From NCBI RefSeq assembly GCF_000315915.1, contig NC_020185.1, positions 2,542,001 through 2,606,000 on the forward strand: a stretch of 64,000 nucleotides of DNA, in the 5' to 3' direction. Made by a program: the position numbers and the translations under genes. Positions 51,124 through 61,823 of the stretch are shown in pieces. Below the pieces are notes generated by a model. The model was not told the origin of the DNA. It worked only from the letters and a program-made list of their open reading frames with translations, and did not search any database. Source of the DNA: Henningerozyma blattae CBS 6284. Lineage: Eukaryota; Ascomycota; Saccharomycetes; Saccharomycetales; Saccharomycetaceae. Within the stretch, counting starts at the first letter, position 1, and the number at the start of each line of letters is the position of its first letter.

Positions 51124-51903
51124 GACACGACCATTTATGTCTACCCCTGCCCTTCCCGGCAAGTTTATAAACAAATTATTTATAGTACTATTGAGAATCT
51201 ATTATCTACGCTCGAAAACTATGAAATAGTTATCCTCTTGTCAACTAATATTCCTAATTTTTATTATATATATATATATATATAGATAGATATAGTTACT
51301 AAAAGAAGTTTAACCAGACGAAATGTTTCTTAATAGCCATTGGGAAAGTTATAGTAGTTGAGGAATATTTACTAGTTAACTGACAATATATCAAGTTTCT
51401 AATTGCAAGGAAATAAAATTGGTTGTGTGGAGTCAACATTTATCAATCCTATATTTAACTCAAAAAATTATTCTTTATAAAAAAATTATTACTTCAGAGA
51501 GTGTAGGAGAATACACTAGTTCAACTATCAGTCTTTACAGTTAAGTTGAAAAGAAATCATTATTTCAGAGTTAGTCCACTAGTATACAGAGTTTAGACAA
51601 ATGTCAAAATTACTGGACATATATTTAGTCCTTTAGCTTTGAGTATTTTTAACATTGATAGCTGCATTAGATTTCAATGTAAATAGTAAGAGAAATAATA
51701 AACTCCTTATATTATTGGAGATGTTATGAAGTTAATATAGCAAAGAGAAGGTGGAAATATCATTAAATTTTTCAAGAATATTGTATTATGGCAGGTTATT
51801 GTATACTAATTTTCTAAACCTAGTACATACTAATTATTTCTGAGATATCGTCAGTCAGGTACGTGTCAATTTAAAAGATATAGATGAGCTATTTTTATAA
51901 TTC

Positions 51904-51925
51904 TTTTTTTTTTTTTTTTTTTTTT
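51904..51925. repeat. T22 homopolymer
   Basis: Twenty-two consecutive T in gene-free sequence. The orientation could fit a transposed poly(A) tail on the minus strand, but no coding remnant is seen next to it. Confidence 0.9.
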
Positions 51926-53335
51926 CACTATCAGATATAATAACTCCCCATGTATTATCTAAGGTTGCAAATCATTATCTACTAACTAATCTAGCAAATC
52001 TCGCATTTTCAAGTGCAGAGAGCCAGCAATAAAGGAGAAGCAGAGGAAAGATGTGTTATCCTCAAGTCTTAATAGTCATGAATAAAAAATAATAAATAAA
52101 GGCATAACCTGTATATTTCTATAAATAATATGTCCTTAAAAATAGGCACGGATGAAAAATCCATTGAAGTAAATTAAAAACACGCGGATTAGATACCAGA
52201 AAATATTCTTGTCATAGGATTCCCATCAATCCTCAAGCAGTTAATATTGGAAATAAGTCATAATTCGATTGGATTAATGAAGTGTTAATCAAAAAATTTG
52301 ATAAGACAGCCACAACAAAGATAGTTGGGAAAAATTTATATTTCAAAAAATTCTTCAATCATAAACTCCCTAGTTAACAACTACTTCAATACCTCTTGTC
52401 TTGCTTTCTTTTATCTTTACTGTCATTTCCATTCATGTGATGTCTGTCATTGACCGTCGGCGTGTTGGCACTCAGAATTAAAATCGGCCGAACAAAATCC
52501 CATTGGGTTGAATACCAGAAAGCTCTTTCAATTGACGAAATAAATCTCACAACCGTGAACAGATAATTTATGGGATTTAGAGCATGAATTGTTTTAGGAC
52601 CCTTTTTATAGAATGAAAGAATTCTAAAATTAATGAGATATTGGCAAGAATTATATAATAGTTGTATTTAAATACCAGTATCCTATCTTATCAAACTGCT
52701 CTGTTATTACTGAATTTGTAATTCCTCGTTTTGCTTTTTTGGACCTAAACTATATTTTATCATTCTATATATATTTATGTTATATTGGATTCCAAAAAAC
52801 TGAATCCTGTCATAGATTTGTAGGCCACAAGAATATTCAACCAAGTTAGTACTGGTAATTATAAGAAGTAATTTCTTCTGGAATTTTTTTTTAAATTATA
52901 TTTTATCTTTATTAAAAACGTATACCCGATCGTTACTCCTATTCTAGCAGATCAACTATTTTAATTTATTTTATTGTTTTTTTGTTTTAATCGTTACATT
53001 TTTGATTTTTTAAATTGTTTTAGTTTGGCATTTTAATTGTGTTTGTTGGTGTTGCTTTAGTTTGAAAATTTATATCCCTTTCTAATTCTTTCATTTCCAT
53101 ATCAATCCAGTAAAAAGTAATTCAATATCCTTTATTGGTTATATTCTGCTCACTTGTTAATTTGCATTTTAATTGTTAATTCATTTTGTTATTCTTTTTT
53201 TTGTTTTTGATTTCATTACAACTCCTTCAAATTTTTTCTACATTCCTCTACAATAGTTCATACTTTTTTCAAGATCCGTCCTCTCCTCCTTATATATTTC
53301 AGGCATATTCATTAGTGGATAATATATAAAATAAA

Positions 53336-55912
53336 ATGTTCATTGGCACAAAATCATCAAAAAGTAAAGGCCCATGTTTATTTGATATTCGAATAAAAAG
53401 TGCTGATCATAATGTTATTCTTTTAAAAGGTCCTCCTCATAGAGCTTCATCAGCTCTCTTGACAGGAACTGTGGTTTTGTCTGTTTTAGAACCTATTCAA
53501 ATTAAAAGTATGAATCTAAGGTTGCATGGGAAAGTTCTATTGAATATCTTAGTCTCTAAAAATAAAGACCAGCCGAGATACAATAAGTATGAAAAACGTG
53601 TATTCGATCATAGTTGGGATAATTTCAATTTTGAAACTTATTTGGATAATCTTTATGATAATTTCAAGAATAATAATGCCACTCTTGATACTTATAACTC
53701 AAACAATAATTGTGGGAATAACAATAACTCTCTTTCCCTAGATGGAATTTTACCAAATGATGATGCTCAAAGAAGAAAGCGTGCTTTGTCGACAGCATCT
53801 TCAAATTCGATAGGTTCATTCTTGGGCACATCTCAATCAAATTATCGTACATTAGTAAGAGGAAATTATGAATTCCCATTTAGTGTCATCTTACCAGGTA
53901 CTTTGCCAGAAACTGTAGAGGGTTTACCGAATGCATCCGTTGCTTACACAATGCAAGCTACGATTGAAAGATCAAAAGGTTATTCAGATTTAACTTGTAA
54001 AAAACAATTCCGAGTCGTTAGAACAATGGCACCAGATAGTGTTGAATTATCTGAAACTGTTTGTGTAGAGAATTCATGGCCTGATAAAGTAGAATATTCT
54101 ATCTCCATCCCGGCAAGATCCATCGCTATTGGTTCTTCAACGCCCATTACAATTAAATTAGTTCCTATTTTAAAAAGATTAAGATTAGGTCCCATTAAAG
54201 TTACACTAATTGAACATGTTCAATATAGAGGATCTTTTGGTTCTGTTAATAATGAAGAAAGGACAGTTTTAAAAATGAAAATTAGAGATCCTTTAGGTCA
54301 TATGAAAGAAATTTTAGATGAAGAAAATGGTGTTAAAGAAAAATTGAAAAATGAAGATATTGACCCATTTCAAGAAAGTTGGGAAATTGAAGCTTTGTTG
54401 AAATTACCAAATGATTTATCAATATGTACACAGGATTGTACAATCTTGAAAAATATTAAAGTTCGTCACAAATTAAAGTTTGTAATTTCTTTGGTAAATC
54501 CAGATGGTCATCTTTCAGAATTAAGAGCCAATTTACCTGTTCAATTATATATTTCTCCCTTTGTAGCGTTGACTGTTAAGAATGATAATGAAACAAGAAA
54601 TTATAGTAATCCAAGATCTGATTCTCTAAATTCAAGAGATGTTAATAGAAACACAAGTAGTTCGAGTCTTGGATATTTCCCAGCATCAAATTCTTTTACA
54701 AATTTACAGAATAATAATATATCAAGTATGACTCCGACATTTTTAGATCCAAATATTGATAGACCAGACAGGAGTGAACTTCTTTTTGCAAGATCTGCTT
54801 CAAACGTAGAATTGGCTGTTCTATCGAATTCTACAAGTATGCCCAAAATGGCAGATTTATTAGCTCCACCAAATTATGAAAGTCATACACATGATAGATT
54901 ATGTGGTAGTAAATCAAACTTAGCAGATGGTGATATTTCCGGCATATCATCACCAAATAGGACAAGCTTCATTCAAGATACCACTCTAGATACATTGAAC
55001 AGTGCTGTTCCGATTGATTTTAATAGATTGAGCATGCTAAGTAATACAGACGTTCAAGATGCATCCATACCAAGTACTCCAGGTATAATAATTGAACAAT
55101 TTAAAAATCAATCATCGCATGATTTGCCAAACGGAATATCTGAATTAAATTTAAGTGGGCATATTTATAATAGCAATGGTATTAAGACAAGAAGCTCTAG
55201 AGCCAATTCTGCAGCATCTCAACCTCCTCTTTCTTTTTCTCCCAAGAGAAGACGTGATGAATGGGAAATAAATACATTAAGTAGGGTACCTTCATATGAC
55301 ATTGCACTTACTAACGATGAAGTTGCAAATGATTTACCACCTGCGTATCCCTCTGATGAAAGCCTTCCGGGAATGAATTCAACTCAGTTGGAAAGGCCTC
55401 AGTTGATACATCATAGATCTGGATCTTTTATCTCCACTAGTTCAAGCCGACCAAATTTAACAGCTCTCAATAAGAGTAATAATAGCTCGTCTGTCTCTCT
55501 AGTAGATTTATCGAGAACATCAACTACCAACAATAACAATAGTTCCATTAATCATTCTAATGATAATTCAAATAATGGATTTATGAATAGCACTAATAAT
55601 TCGAATAATTCGAACAGCAATAATACTACTAATAATAATGGATTTTTTCCTGTTGTTTCAATGGGTACAACTGTTTCACTATCTTCTGCTCCAGTTCCTG
55701 TACCATTAACTAGTTTAGCTCCCCCAAATCCGGGCTTTAAAGGTAATAGCCATTATGGCATGAGTTCTAACTCACAGCAACCTTCGGATTTTGCAGAGCA
55801 ACCCAATAATCAGATGCATCAGTACCAGCGATCTTCTATTAGTGCTGTTGTTAATCGACAACGCTCCACCTCCATTGGTAGTACTTTTAAAGGTATTTTT
55901 ACCAAAAAATAA
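53336..55912 (+). CDS. ROD1: Arrestin-related Rsp5 adaptor, Rod1/Rog3 type
   Basis: An 858-residue alpha-arrestin. The arrestin N domain begins near residue 15 (FDIRIKSADHNVILLKGPP) and the C domain covers about 240-420, followed by a long Ser/Asn-rich disordered tail. Two PY motifs for the ubiquitin ligase Rsp5 are present, PPNY (511-514) and PPAY (668-671). In S. cerevisiae Rod1/Art4 (YOR018W, 837 residues) and its WGD paralogue Rog3/Art7 (YFR022W, 733) drive endocytosis of hexose and monocarboxylate transporters and desensitise the pheromone receptor; Snf1 phosphorylation holds Rod1 inactive. Length favours ROD1, but neither S. cerevisiae gene neighbourhood matches here, so ROG3 stays possible. 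Asn runs are coded by AAT/AAC repeats. Confidence 0.85.
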   Translation: MFIGTKSSKSKGPCLFDIRIKSADHNVILLKGPPHRASSALLTGTVVLSVLEPIQIKSMNLRLHGKVLLNILVSKNKDQPRYNKYEKRVFDHSWDNFNFETYLDNLYDNFKNNNATLDTYNSNNNCGNNNNSLSLDGILPNDDAQRRKRALSTASSNSIGSFLGTSQSNYRTLVRGNYEFPFSVILPGTLPETVEGLPNASVAYTMQATIERSKGYSDLTCKKQFRVVRTMAPDSVELSETVCVENSWPDKVEYSISIPARSIAIGSSTPITIKLVPILKRLRLGPIKVTLIEHVQYRGSFGSVNNEERTVLKMKIRDPLGHMKEILDEENGVKEKLKNEDIDPFQESWEIEALLKLPNDLSICTQDCTILKNIKVRHKLKFVISLVNPDGHLSELRANLPVQLYISPFVALTVKNDNETRNYSNPRSDSLNSRDVNRNTSSSSLGYFPASNSFTNLQNNNISSMTPTFLDPNIDRPDRSELLFARSASNVELAVLSNSTSMPKMADLLAPPNYESHTHDRLCGSKSNLADGDISGISSPNRTSFIQDTTLDTLNSAVPIDFNRLSMLSNTDVQDASIPSTPGIIIEQFKNQSSHDLPNGISELNLSGHIYNSNGIKTRSSRANSAASQPPLSFSPKRRRDEWEINTLSRVPSYDIALTNDEVANDLPPAYPSDESLPGMNSTQLERPQLIHHRSGSFISTSSSRPNLTALNKSNNSSSVSLVDLSRTSTTNNNNSSINHSNDNSNNGFMNSTNNSNNSNSNNTTNNNGFFPVVSMGTTVSLSSAPVPVPLTSLAPPNPGFKGNSHYGMSSNSQQPSDFAEQPNNQMHQYQRSSISAVVNRQRSTSIGSTFKGIFTKK

Positions 55913-56842
55913 ATGTCCATATTATAAACGTTCAACTATTAATTTGATTAATTTATCGAATTGAATTTATGAAACTTTTATCCATGTAAATTACCCTAGC
56001 ACTATTTAGCTTATATAACTTTATAATGATTCCCATATTTATATATTGCATAAACTTTATGAACAATTTTCAATGAAAAATCGAATTTATTAATTTTAAT
56101 TAACATTTTTTTCAACGTTGAGGAATTATATAAGTTGATTTTTGAGAATGGTTAAAACTTGTATTCTACTCAATACTGGGTAAAAATTGATTCCAAATCT
56201 TCCATTGTTTTTTTTTTTTAATTTTTAGTAATGGCCTATTGTTCTGATACTACGTTTGTCGGCTTCCTTTCTTTTAGTAGTTATTAAAATTGAATAAACT
56301 TTCACATTTTTATTACAAAAAGTATAGAATTTAAATAACAACGAGACTTTTTATTATGAATTCAATATTCTAAATAGTCTGAATAGAATTCCAAGAGTCT
56401 AGTATTTACATCCAGGTAGTTAAGATATTTAAATTATTCCTTAGTTGTCCTATTTAGGGATATTTGGTATCTTGTATTTAAAATAGCATTTGTGATGAAA
56501 TTAGAGAAAAAAAATAAAACGTTCAAACTCACAATTTACTATTTGGTTGCAAGTACTATACTTATTATTTCCATTAGTGTCCTTTCATTCCTTGAAAAAA
56601 ATGTATTCCGATCTGCCCCGCAATTATTCCGAGCATTCCCGAGACGTTTAAGCGGTGTTTTCCCACTAAATATTGAAAATCTAAATCTTTCAAAATCTGC
56701 TGTTTACAAAATTTACGTTTAAAGGTAAAAGAAAATACTGAAAAATCTATAGGGTAATTAAAGCACTTCAGCTTGTAATAAAATATATTAAATTCTATTT
56801 AGCTACTAGATTAACAATATTCTAAAATCTGCAAAAAATAAA
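55913..56842. other. ROD1-like 3' flank and LAG2 promoter
   Basis: AT-rich. A 76-codon frame at 56492-56722 encodes one hydrophobic stretch and a basic tail, but I recognise no relative and do not call it. No RNA gene is seen. Confidence 0.5.
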
Positions 56843-58978
56843 ATGAGAATTGACGAAGCTATTACCAAATATTACAATACTGATGATGCAGATATCAAAT
56901 ACATGATTTTAAGGGAAGGTTTTCCAATTGACGATAATTCTACTGAATTAAAGACTCTTGTAGAAAACCTATTATTTCCAATTCTTGAGAAAGAAACTAA
57001 TATACAAATTTTAGATTTAGTTACTACAGAAGTATTTCCAAAAGTAATCTCTAAATGCATTGCTTCAAATGGTAAATCAATTGGTAACAGGAGGGACAAT
57101 AGTTGGTATGATTCAATTATTGTTAGACCATTACTGCAAATATTTTTCAAAAACTCACAAAATTTTGCTCTATTACAGTCTCTATGTAGCGTTTTAAAAG
57201 TTACAAGAACTTGTAGTCATTTTCCATATTTAGGGAAAGATTTAGTCGGTTTATTCCTAGGATATATTCAAAGAGATGAATCCAACAGTACAAATTTAAA
57301 TAGGATGTGGAATGACTGGGAAATCTTGACCTCATTGATAACGATATCGTATAGTCGTAAGAACCATAAGATATCAGCAGATGTATTAGAAGGTGTTATT
57401 GAATTAACCAATAAAAAAGATAACTTACAAAACCATGAAAAGGAATTACTCATCGAAACTATTAGTCATTCAGCCAGTCATACTTTATCATTATGTTTCC
57501 ATAAATTATCAATTAATCAGTTGATGGTCAGTACTGAAATATGGTATAAATTTTCAGATTTTGTTGAAGAAATGTTTAATTCTAAAATTATCGAAGGTTT
57601 AAATTGCATATTAGATGATAGTCAAATATTATTTGATGATATTTTACCACTTTTAAGTATTACCAATAATTTATCACCTTATTTTGCTATTGATGTGTTT
57701 AATGAAACTGACCAAAATACAAAAGATGATACTCAAGAAGTCAAAGAGTTAACAAAAGATGCTAGTAAGGAAGATGCTAAGAAAGCAGTTAATTGGCAAA
57801 CAAAGAAGTTAAGTTCCAAATGTATTGGAAATTTGCTTATAACTCTTTATCGAATATTTTTAGAGGTTGTCAAAAAATTACAAATGGAAGTAGAATCTAC
57901 TATTCTGTCATTTGACTCTGCACCATCGAATAGAAATTTAAGTAATACAAATGAAGAAGAAGATGCTGATCAACAAATATATCTAGATGATCTTGAAATG
58001 GAAGAAAGTGATGAAGGTGAAATGTTATTTGAAGATAATATTGAAGATGCAAATATTTCGATCTCCTTAGAATATAATTATCCGATATTATGTAATATTT
58101 TGAAATTAATTGTTGAAATTCTTCAACATATTGATAATTCTGAATTAAATCCATACTTCATAAAATCGAATCAAGAATTATGTAAATTATTTGAATTTGA
58201 AGGAATTCTCCAGAATTCTACGTTGAACGTTAATCTTTTAAATGAATTAGAAAGAAGTGAAGAAATGATCCCCACTTTAAAGCAAATTGAATCCACTACT
58301 GATATTCCATTAGAACTAATACAGAATATGGATAAAGATTCCTTAATGGAACATAAATTTGCAGTATTAAAATTCATTAAACAACAGTTAGAACAGCCTG
58401 AAGTTACATTGGATAATATTCAAATAGGTCTTACCACTATAGAGCAACTCATTTCAGCAGTTTCATACAGTGATATCCATGTGGTATTGGGTCAATGGCT
58501 TCTTCCATTATTAAAAGTCAATAAAACATTTGTAAACGTTTTAAAAGTTGGTAATATGAAACAATCTATCGATGAGGGAGTATCAGTAAGAACAATGGCA
58601 TACACCATTTTATTACAATTGAATTTAGATTACCAGACCTCCTGTAAAACCCTTAAAATAGTTATTAATCAAGGTATTAAGGACTCTGACAACATCATCA
58701 ATGAAACTTCTTTAAAAATATTAAATAATTTACTTTCCAAATATTATTTGGAAATCGAAGGTTTAAATAAAGAATGGTATAACGACATACTATTGGAACG
58801 AGTCAAATATAGAGTAGCCAAATGGCATGAATCTTTGAAAAACAGAGATAATATGTTAAAAGATAGTAGTTTGGCTCATCGGATCACACCTCAACAAATG
58901 CAAGAATGGAAATTGACTGATGAAAAGATGCACAAGTTTGTAGATATATTTGAGGTTGAATATCCCAGAATCGAATAG
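56843..58978 (+). CDS. LAG2: CAND1/TIP120-like cullin regulator
   Basis: A 711-residue HEAT-repeat-like helical protein. Its C-terminal part (about 540-690) resembles the TIP120 domain of CAND1: VGNMKQSIDEGVSVRTMAY (about 568-586) corresponds to the [20 protein letters not shown] segment, followed by an IKDSDNIINETSLKIL helix like LKDHYDIKMLTFLM. An acidic loop (about 370-403) interrupts the helices, as CAND1 also has. S. cerevisiae Lag2 (YOL025W, 660 residues) is the diverged yeast member; it binds Cdc53 and hinders its Rub1 modification, and affects replicative lifespan. ROD1 and LAG2 are both on S. cerevisiae chromosome XV but not adjacent. Identification rests on these motifs and the length; I did not search. 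Confidence 0.75.
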   Translation: MRIDEAITKYYNTDDADIKYMILREGFPIDDNSTELKTLVENLLFPILEKETNIQILDLVTTEVFPKVISKCIASNGKSIGNRRDNSWYDSIIVRPLLQIFFKNSQNFALLQSLCSVLKVTRTCSHFPYLGKDLVGLFLGYIQRDESNSTNLNRMWNDWEILTSLITISYSRKNHKISADVLEGVIELTNKKDNLQNHEKELLIETISHSASHTLSLCFHKLSINQLMVSTEIWYKFSDFVEEMFNSKIIEGLNCILDDSQILFDDILPLLSITNNLSPYFAIDVFNETDQNTKDDTQEVKELTKDASKEDAKKAVNWQTKKLSSKCIGNLLITLYRIFLEVVKKLQMEVESTILSFDSAPSNRNLSNTNEEEDADQQIYLDDLEMEESDEGEMLFEDNIEDANISISLEYNYPILCNILKLIVEILQHIDNSELNPYFIKSNQELCKLFEFEGILQNSTLNVNLLNELERSEEMIPTLKQIESTTDIPLELIQNMDKDSLMEHKFAVLKFIKQQLEQPEVTLDNIQIGLTTIEQLISAVSYSDIHVVLGQWLLPLLKVNKTFVNVLKVGNMKQSIDEGVSVRTMAYTILLQLNLDYQTSCKTLKIVINQGIKDSDNIINETSLKILNNLLSKYYLEIEGLNKEWYNDILLERVKYRVAKWHESLKNRDNMLKDSSLAHRITPQQMQEWKLTDEKMHKFVDIFEVEYPRIE

Positions 58979-59720
58979 CTGATATTTCAGGTAGTGTCTC
59001 TGGCATGGAATGATTGAATTATCACATCCACAGATCAAGTAGTATAAGATAAAGCAACTAGATTAGGAATTTCTATCGATATACACGTGATATGGTACGG
59101 TCATGTGCCTAATTTTTCTCCTATGTTTTTTTTTTTATTTTCAAATAGTTTGTTTTTGTTTTGACCCAAAGAGGAAACAGGGCCAACCACTAACATTTCT
59201 ACTCTTTTCGTTTCTATCCCTTTGTTTTTGTTAAATACGCTTAAGGGAAAACGGCAGTAAATTGAAAAAAACGAAAATGAAATTAATTACTATATTTTGA
59301 GAAGAATATTTCAAAATGTTGAGTAATATATTAGATTATTATACAAATAATTACTTATTCAAAATAGTATAAAAATTGTTTTAATTATTTTACTTATACT
59401 AAATTTGGTTTATTGTATGGTTGAAATATTTCTTTAGATAAGAAACCCCCGGTCGATTAAAAAATTCAAGAAAACAAATTACTTCGACTATTTCTACTAA
59501 AAAAAAAATACTTATATATATACATTTCATAACTGGAAATATTTAAAAGGTTAATTTTAAAATCGTACAAAAAGGAAAAAAGAAAAAAGAAAGTTATTAA
59601 TAGTTACAACATATAACCAAAAAAATTTTAATTTTTTTTTCAGTCTTCAAAATAAATATCCTCAAACACCCTTAATATACATACCCTTACGATATTAAAC
59701 AAAACTAAAAAGAAAAAAAA
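58979..59720. other. LAG2 3' flank and promoter of the SAP-membrane gene
   Basis: AT-rich with several A-runs near the downstream start. CACGTGA lies at 59094-59100. No gene is seen. Confidence 0.5.
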
Positions 59721-60776
59721 ATGAGCTCATCCTCTCCTTTAAAACGTTGGAAAAAATTTGAGCTATTAGATTTAGCAGAGAAGTTGGAAATAGCAGATGG
59801 TCTTTCAAATTCTAATAAGAAAGATGATTTGATTGAAATCATTGAAAATCGGTTAGATGAGGTTGGTGACACATTAAATATTGAGGATGAATATCCAGAA
59901 TTACAAACTTATTTTTCTAAACGTAAAAGTAGGAATACTTCACATGGTGAAACATATAACCTTGAAAATAATGAAATTAGCAATAATTTTAAATCCTCGC
60001 AAGACTATGATGCTAAGGTAGAAAAACTTGAAGATGAGGATGAATTTCCAGATGAAGATTTTGCTGCTGAAGAATCAGAACAAGTTGTACATAATTTGGC
60101 ACACGAAAATTCTCATGTGAATCTCAAGGATGAAGATGAAAGGACAAGAATCGAAAATACAGATGAATTAGATGAAGCGTTAGACAATACATCAAGTAAT
60201 TTCTATTCTTTTAATAAATCCAAGACAAATTTCAACTCCTTAAGGTTTGATAATGATCCTAATGAAGATGGTTATGAATTACAAGAAGGTACTGAGCTGA
60301 TTCCTGATACCGGCAGCAAACAAGTTAATAAGTCTTTTAAATTCAATTTCCAAGATTATATGTCAGATATTACTTTGAAAGTAAAGAAATGTAATGAAAA
60401 CGTACAGGATTATCTATCCACTATTTATACTATTGAAACTATATTCTACTCAATCGAATTATACTCATTGCTAGATACTTATTCAAAGAGAGATATTTCC
60501 AATTTTAATGAGATCTCGTACGACATGGGTATTTGGTTACTATTTTCCTTTGTCATACCATCATTCATAGCATACTATATTAATTTTATTCGATATGATT
60601 TACCATATGTAGAAATTGATCCAATGATTTTCCACATCACAAAATTCCTAATATCGTTATTCTTCTTTTTAAATGATCAAAGAGGTAGGCCAAGTCTCTC
60701 ATGGAACCAAAACTTGGGGGTACTACCACTTGTATTCTCCACTGTTGGTATTTTGATTACCCTTTATATTTTCTAA
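59721..60776 (+). CDS. Unrecognised protein with SAP/HeH-like N-terminus and membrane C-terminus
   Basis: A 351-residue protein that I cannot name. Residues about 9-45 (RWKKFELLDLAEKLEI ... KKDDLIEIIENRL) look like a SAP or HeH helix-extension-helix motif. A long acidic, hydrophilic stretch (50-215) is rich in Glu, Asp and Asn. The C-terminal third has four hydrophobic segments (about 232-252, 270-291, 303-317 and 332-351), the last ending at the C-terminus. SAP/HeH plus membrane helices recalls inner-nuclear-membrane proteins of the Src1/Heh2 type, but the size and order differ and no MSC domain is visible. It probably sits in the ER/nuclear envelope or another internal membrane. Codon use is like its neighbours, and an A-rich leader directly precedes the ATG. 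Confidence 0.85.
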   Translation: MSSSSPLKRWKKFELLDLAEKLEIADGLSNSNKKDDLIEIIENRLDEVGDTLNIEDEYPELQTYFSKRKSRNTSHGETYNLENNEISNNFKSSQDYDAKVEKLEDEDEFPDEDFAAEESEQVVHNLAHENSHVNLKDEDERTRIENTDELDEALDNTSSNFYSFNKSKTNFNSLRFDNDPNEDGYELQEGTELIPDTGSKQVNKSFKFNFQDYMSDITLKVKKCNENVQDYLSTIYTIETIFYSIELYSLLDTYSKRDISNFNEISYDMGIWLLFSFVIPSFIAYYINFIRYDLPYVEIDPMIFHITKFLISLFFFLNDQRGRPSLSWNQNLGVLPLVFSTVGILITLYIF

Positions 60777-61823
60777 GAGTCAAAAAAAACCATTTATTTC
60801 TTTTCATATTTGCAAATATTACATATATATATAAACATATATTTAAGAAATTAAAAACCAAGAGACTTTCTTCATATCATTTAAATTCAAAGTACTAAAA
60901 TATATCACCAGTACCTTTTATCTTTTTCTTATTATGTTGTGTTAAAATTTTTATTTATTCATTTACTTTATTTCCTCCATACTCTTTTTCTTCATCTTTT
61001 TTTTTTAATACAAGCGCATACTTAAATGTACTTGTGTGTGTCTTGATTTATCTATTTTAAAATCTAAGCTTAAATCTCAATTGCTTTATTCCAAACAATA
61101 AAAGTACCCTGGTAAAAAATCCGTTCCACATTTCAAATGAAAGTAGAAATTTATTACATACATTAACCAATTACTTATCATGTCACAATTTCCTATCGTT
61201 ATCATTAGCTTTTTATTGTAAAACCTCAATACGTCAACCCTATTATCAACCTCGTGCAAACCTTAATTAGCCCCTTTTTTTGCTGTTAAACGTTAAATTT
61301 TTACTAGTGAAAAAGCCACTTAACCCTGATAGATAGGTATATTAGCCCTATCCACATTATTTAAAATTGTGTGTGGCGTATGCGGCTCTTTTTATTTTTT
61401 ATCTAGGTGTGGAATTGCCGCACAGACGGAGCTGTATCGCGCCACAGTCCAAGAAAACGACACCAATTCAACACACCAAGAGAAGTAATCACAATAAGAA
61501 TAATGGGTAATAATAAACAATTTTTCTAAAAATTAGGTGTGTATAATTGTAAATTGTATTAAAAAAATAGAAAAGAAAGAGCATTCTTGGATTAAAATTT
61601 TTCTAAGCTTGGATCTTCTGATTTCATTTCAGGTTTTTAAGATGGAATTAAATTTGAAATATTTGAAAAATGAAGATAAAAAGTATTTTATAAATTTGTA
61701 TATATGTATGAATATATTATTTATTAATTTAATATTTGGATATTCTAATTTTGTACTGTTTGAATAAACATAAAAAAAATATTATTATAGAGAACTCAAG
61801 TAATATTTAAATAAAATAAAAAA
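60777..61823. promoter_or_regulatory. Promoter region of the MCH-type transporter
   Basis: The 1.05-kb region includes a less AT-rich patch at about 61370-61450 with CGG/CCG triplets (GTGTGGCGTATGCGG, TGCCGCACAGACGGAG), where zinc-cluster factors could bind. A 76-codon frame at 61537-61767 is AT-driven and not called. Confidence 0.45.

Larger units (their letters stand above)
44290..53335. other. 9-kb protein-gene-poor region with two tRNA genes and LTR relics
   Basis: This is the longest stretch without a credible protein gene in the window. It holds tRNA-Lys, tRNA-Thr, at least seven repeat copies that I can align by eye (listed separately), a T22 tract (51904-51925) and a G14 run (50851-50864). 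Reading frames of 73-89 codons at 45533-45818, 47117-47386 and 50759-50980 lie in repeats or across the tRNA and are not called. Parts at 47500-49300 and 51150-52400 gave no alignment but may be older relics. The last 900 bp should hold the ROD1-like promoter. Confidence 0.65.

Noticed and set aside
56492..56722. A 76-codon frame with one hydrophobic stretch between ROD1 and LAG2
   Set aside because: No recognisable relative, AT-driven composition and no promoter features. Random frames of this length are common in this AT-rich sequence.
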